A DNA stretch of 64,000 bases, from assembly GCA_009792885.1 (NCBI GenBank), contig WMCF01000015.1:16804813-16868812 (forward strand). Direction: 5' to 3'. This document shows positions 62,456 through 64,000 of this stretch, piece after piece. Positions within the stretch are counted from its first letter, which is position 1, and every line of letters starts with the position of its first letter. Origin of the DNA: Eremophila alpestris peregrina (Eukaryota; Chordata; Aves; Passeriformes; Alaudidae). The notes under the pieces were generated by a model. That model saw nothing but the letters and a program-made list of their open reading frames with translations. It was not told where the DNA came from and ran no database searches. A program made the translations under genes and the position numbers.

Positions 62456-64000
62456 AACTGGATATTTAAACCATTGCCTATTTTTCCTTGGAGGACACTT
62501 TTCAGCAGGACACATTTATTTCCAATGGCAGAGCTGGTAACCTAAATCTAGAAACAAATGAAAGGAAGGCAAGATCAAAAGTTTGAAAACTCACCTACCA
62601 TGCATGTAAAAAAACTAACAGGCTGTTAAAAATGCAAAGTAGCTTTCTTCCTTTGTTTATGCCATCAGCTAAATATTTGTACCCCATCCCCTTAATGAGA
62701 TGGATTTGTGCAGTGGTCTGATTCAGAAACAGATTCCCAAGGGAAAAACTCTCAGGACAGGTTAGATTTCATTTAGGTCAGCTCCCTGAGCATAGCTCAT
62801 CCTCTGGTTCAGCTGGCACCAATGCTATGGAAAACATAAAATCAAAACATGCAGGAAAAGAAGAAATGAGTTAGTAAGGAGGGAGGAGAATCAGGCAGCA
62901 GTAGCCCAAATTTAGAGCAGCTTCTGCTGTGCTGGAATCGTACTTCAAAGTACAATTTGGCCTGTTATCTGCCCAGTGGGTTGCCATCATCCTTACCTCC
63001 TATAAAATAAATCTGTTTGAAATGCACACTGAATCCCAAAATAAATTAGGATCACCCACTGTAGAGTTTTGGAATTCAAAATAAAAAACCAAAAAAACAC
63101 CCAGTTTGCTGCTGCTGGAAGGGGGCTGCTCATCTTTTTTTGTCCTGCATTTCCTCCCACACAGGCCCATGCCATTAATGCTTGCCATGCACCAATGCCA
63201 GCGTTTGTCTTGCACTTAGTTTTAAGAGTGGGTCAGTTTATCTCACTATTCATATCAGAAAACAAAGCCAGCAAAAAAGTGAGTGGTCTCCTGAGCTTAG
63301 GAGCCAAGTCAGCTTTCTTGGTCGCCTGGCATGTTCAGCTGAGCTCCACACCAAGCAATTCCATGGAAGGAGTAGGAGGATCTGATGGGAGCAGAAGGGT
63401 GAGGGGGAAGATGGGAATAGGATCACAGCCTGTTGGCAACACCAAGCTGTTAGGTTGGTCCAGTTTCCTGCCAAATTGCAGCCCAGGTCTTCTTGGGCTC
63501 TGCTATCCAAAACATATTATTAAATACATGCCACTCCTATGTCACAGCCCTGCCAAACTTTTACTGCTATGCACTCTGGGCCAGCTGAGTTTGCAGATCC
63601 TTGCGGATTCAAGAACCAGCCTTCTCCTCAGCTCTTGCTGGCAGCTTGGGCAAGTTGTGGAACAGTGCTGCAATGTGCTTCCCCTCCAGGAAATTCTGCT
63701 TACTAAGGGAGCAATCTAATTATGTGCTTGAAACTTCTGGAGAAGTATCACCAGTCCCTGAAGGGGAGCAGCAGGAATCCAGATGCTAGGCAACAATAGT
63801 AGGAAATGCTGCGATGAAGCCTGCATTCAGTAGGGAAGAGTGTCACTTAAATGACAAAATACCTACTTGAGAACTTCCTCTCTTTGAGCAGCAGTCTAGT
63901 GATTCCTTTGTTAAGAGGACTTGACATTTTGTTCACTGTCAGGTCACAGGTTTTACAGGCATCTGTCATAAGGGGGCCAGCCTCTTTCTGCTGGGATTTA
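62456..64000. other. Intergenic DNA to window end
   Basis: No gene recognised. A 216-codon plus-strand open frame at 63069-63719 is the longest here; it lacks family motifs and splice support, and I treat it as chance. Confidence 0.5.

Noticed and set aside
63069..63719. 216-codon plus-strand frame near the window end
   Set aside because: Composition looks random, there are no motifs, and no splice or poly(A) context was seen. Worth a transcript check only.
1..64000. Operons, CRISPR arrays, insertion sequences, phage or other prokaryotic systems
   Set aside because: All recognised genes are spliced vertebrate genes, and no direct-repeat/spacer array or bacterial gene was seen.
1..64000. tRNA, rRNA, snRNA or microRNA genes
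   Set aside because: I looked for GTTCRANNC-type tRNA B boxes and obvious small-RNA hairpins and found none convincing. The 36.8-kb hairpin is too AT rich and short-looped for a typical microRNA precursor.

Overview
This is vertebrate nuclear DNA, almost certainly from a bird. It holds spliced genes with GT-AG introns, CpG-island promoters and long AT-rich non-coding DNA. The repeats are dominated by degraded CR1-type non-LTR retrotransposon tails plus two avian-type retroviral LTR relics, and there are no Alu, B1 or L1 elements. The gene order SUCLA2 - NUDT15 - MED4 matches the conserved block beside ITM2B and RB1 (human 13q14). Repeat and protein comparisons are from memory, not from a search.

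Layout. 1-12,560: intergenic, no gene seen, with two old CR1 fragments and one LTR relic. 12,570-32,200 (- strand): SUCLA2, the ADP-forming succinyl-CoA synthetase beta subunit, with all 11 coding exons present and joining to 463 codons plus stop. 32,340-38,780: gene-free spacer with one CR1 and an AT-rich tract carrying a perfect 18-bp-arm hairpin. 39,036-40,170 (+ strand): NUDT15, a Nudix nucleotide hydrolase, 3 coding exons, 163 aa; most of intron 2 is CR1. About 43,915-51,976 (- strand): MED4, the Mediator middle-module subunit, 7 coding exons, 266 aa. From 52,230 to the end: intergenic DNA towards the expected ITM2B/RB1 side, with CR1 fragments and an LTR relic.

The three genes do not form a functional system. 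SUCLA2 is a mitochondrial TCA-cycle and nucleotide-salvage enzyme, NUDT15 a nucleotide-pool sanitiser, and MED4 a general transcription cofactor. They are neighbours by ancestral synteny. SUCLA2 and NUDT15 are divergent but 6.8 kb apart, each with its own CpG island; NUDT15 and MED4 are convergent.

I found no undescribed biological system. The most useful observations are local: a CR1 remnant starting within about 10 bp of the NUDT15 exon-2 splice donor, a CR1 tail close upstream of the MED4 promoter, the 36.8-kb hairpin, an Ala in place of a pocket Gly in NUDT15, exact NRF1 and Pumilio motif matches, and open upstream frames at two promoters.
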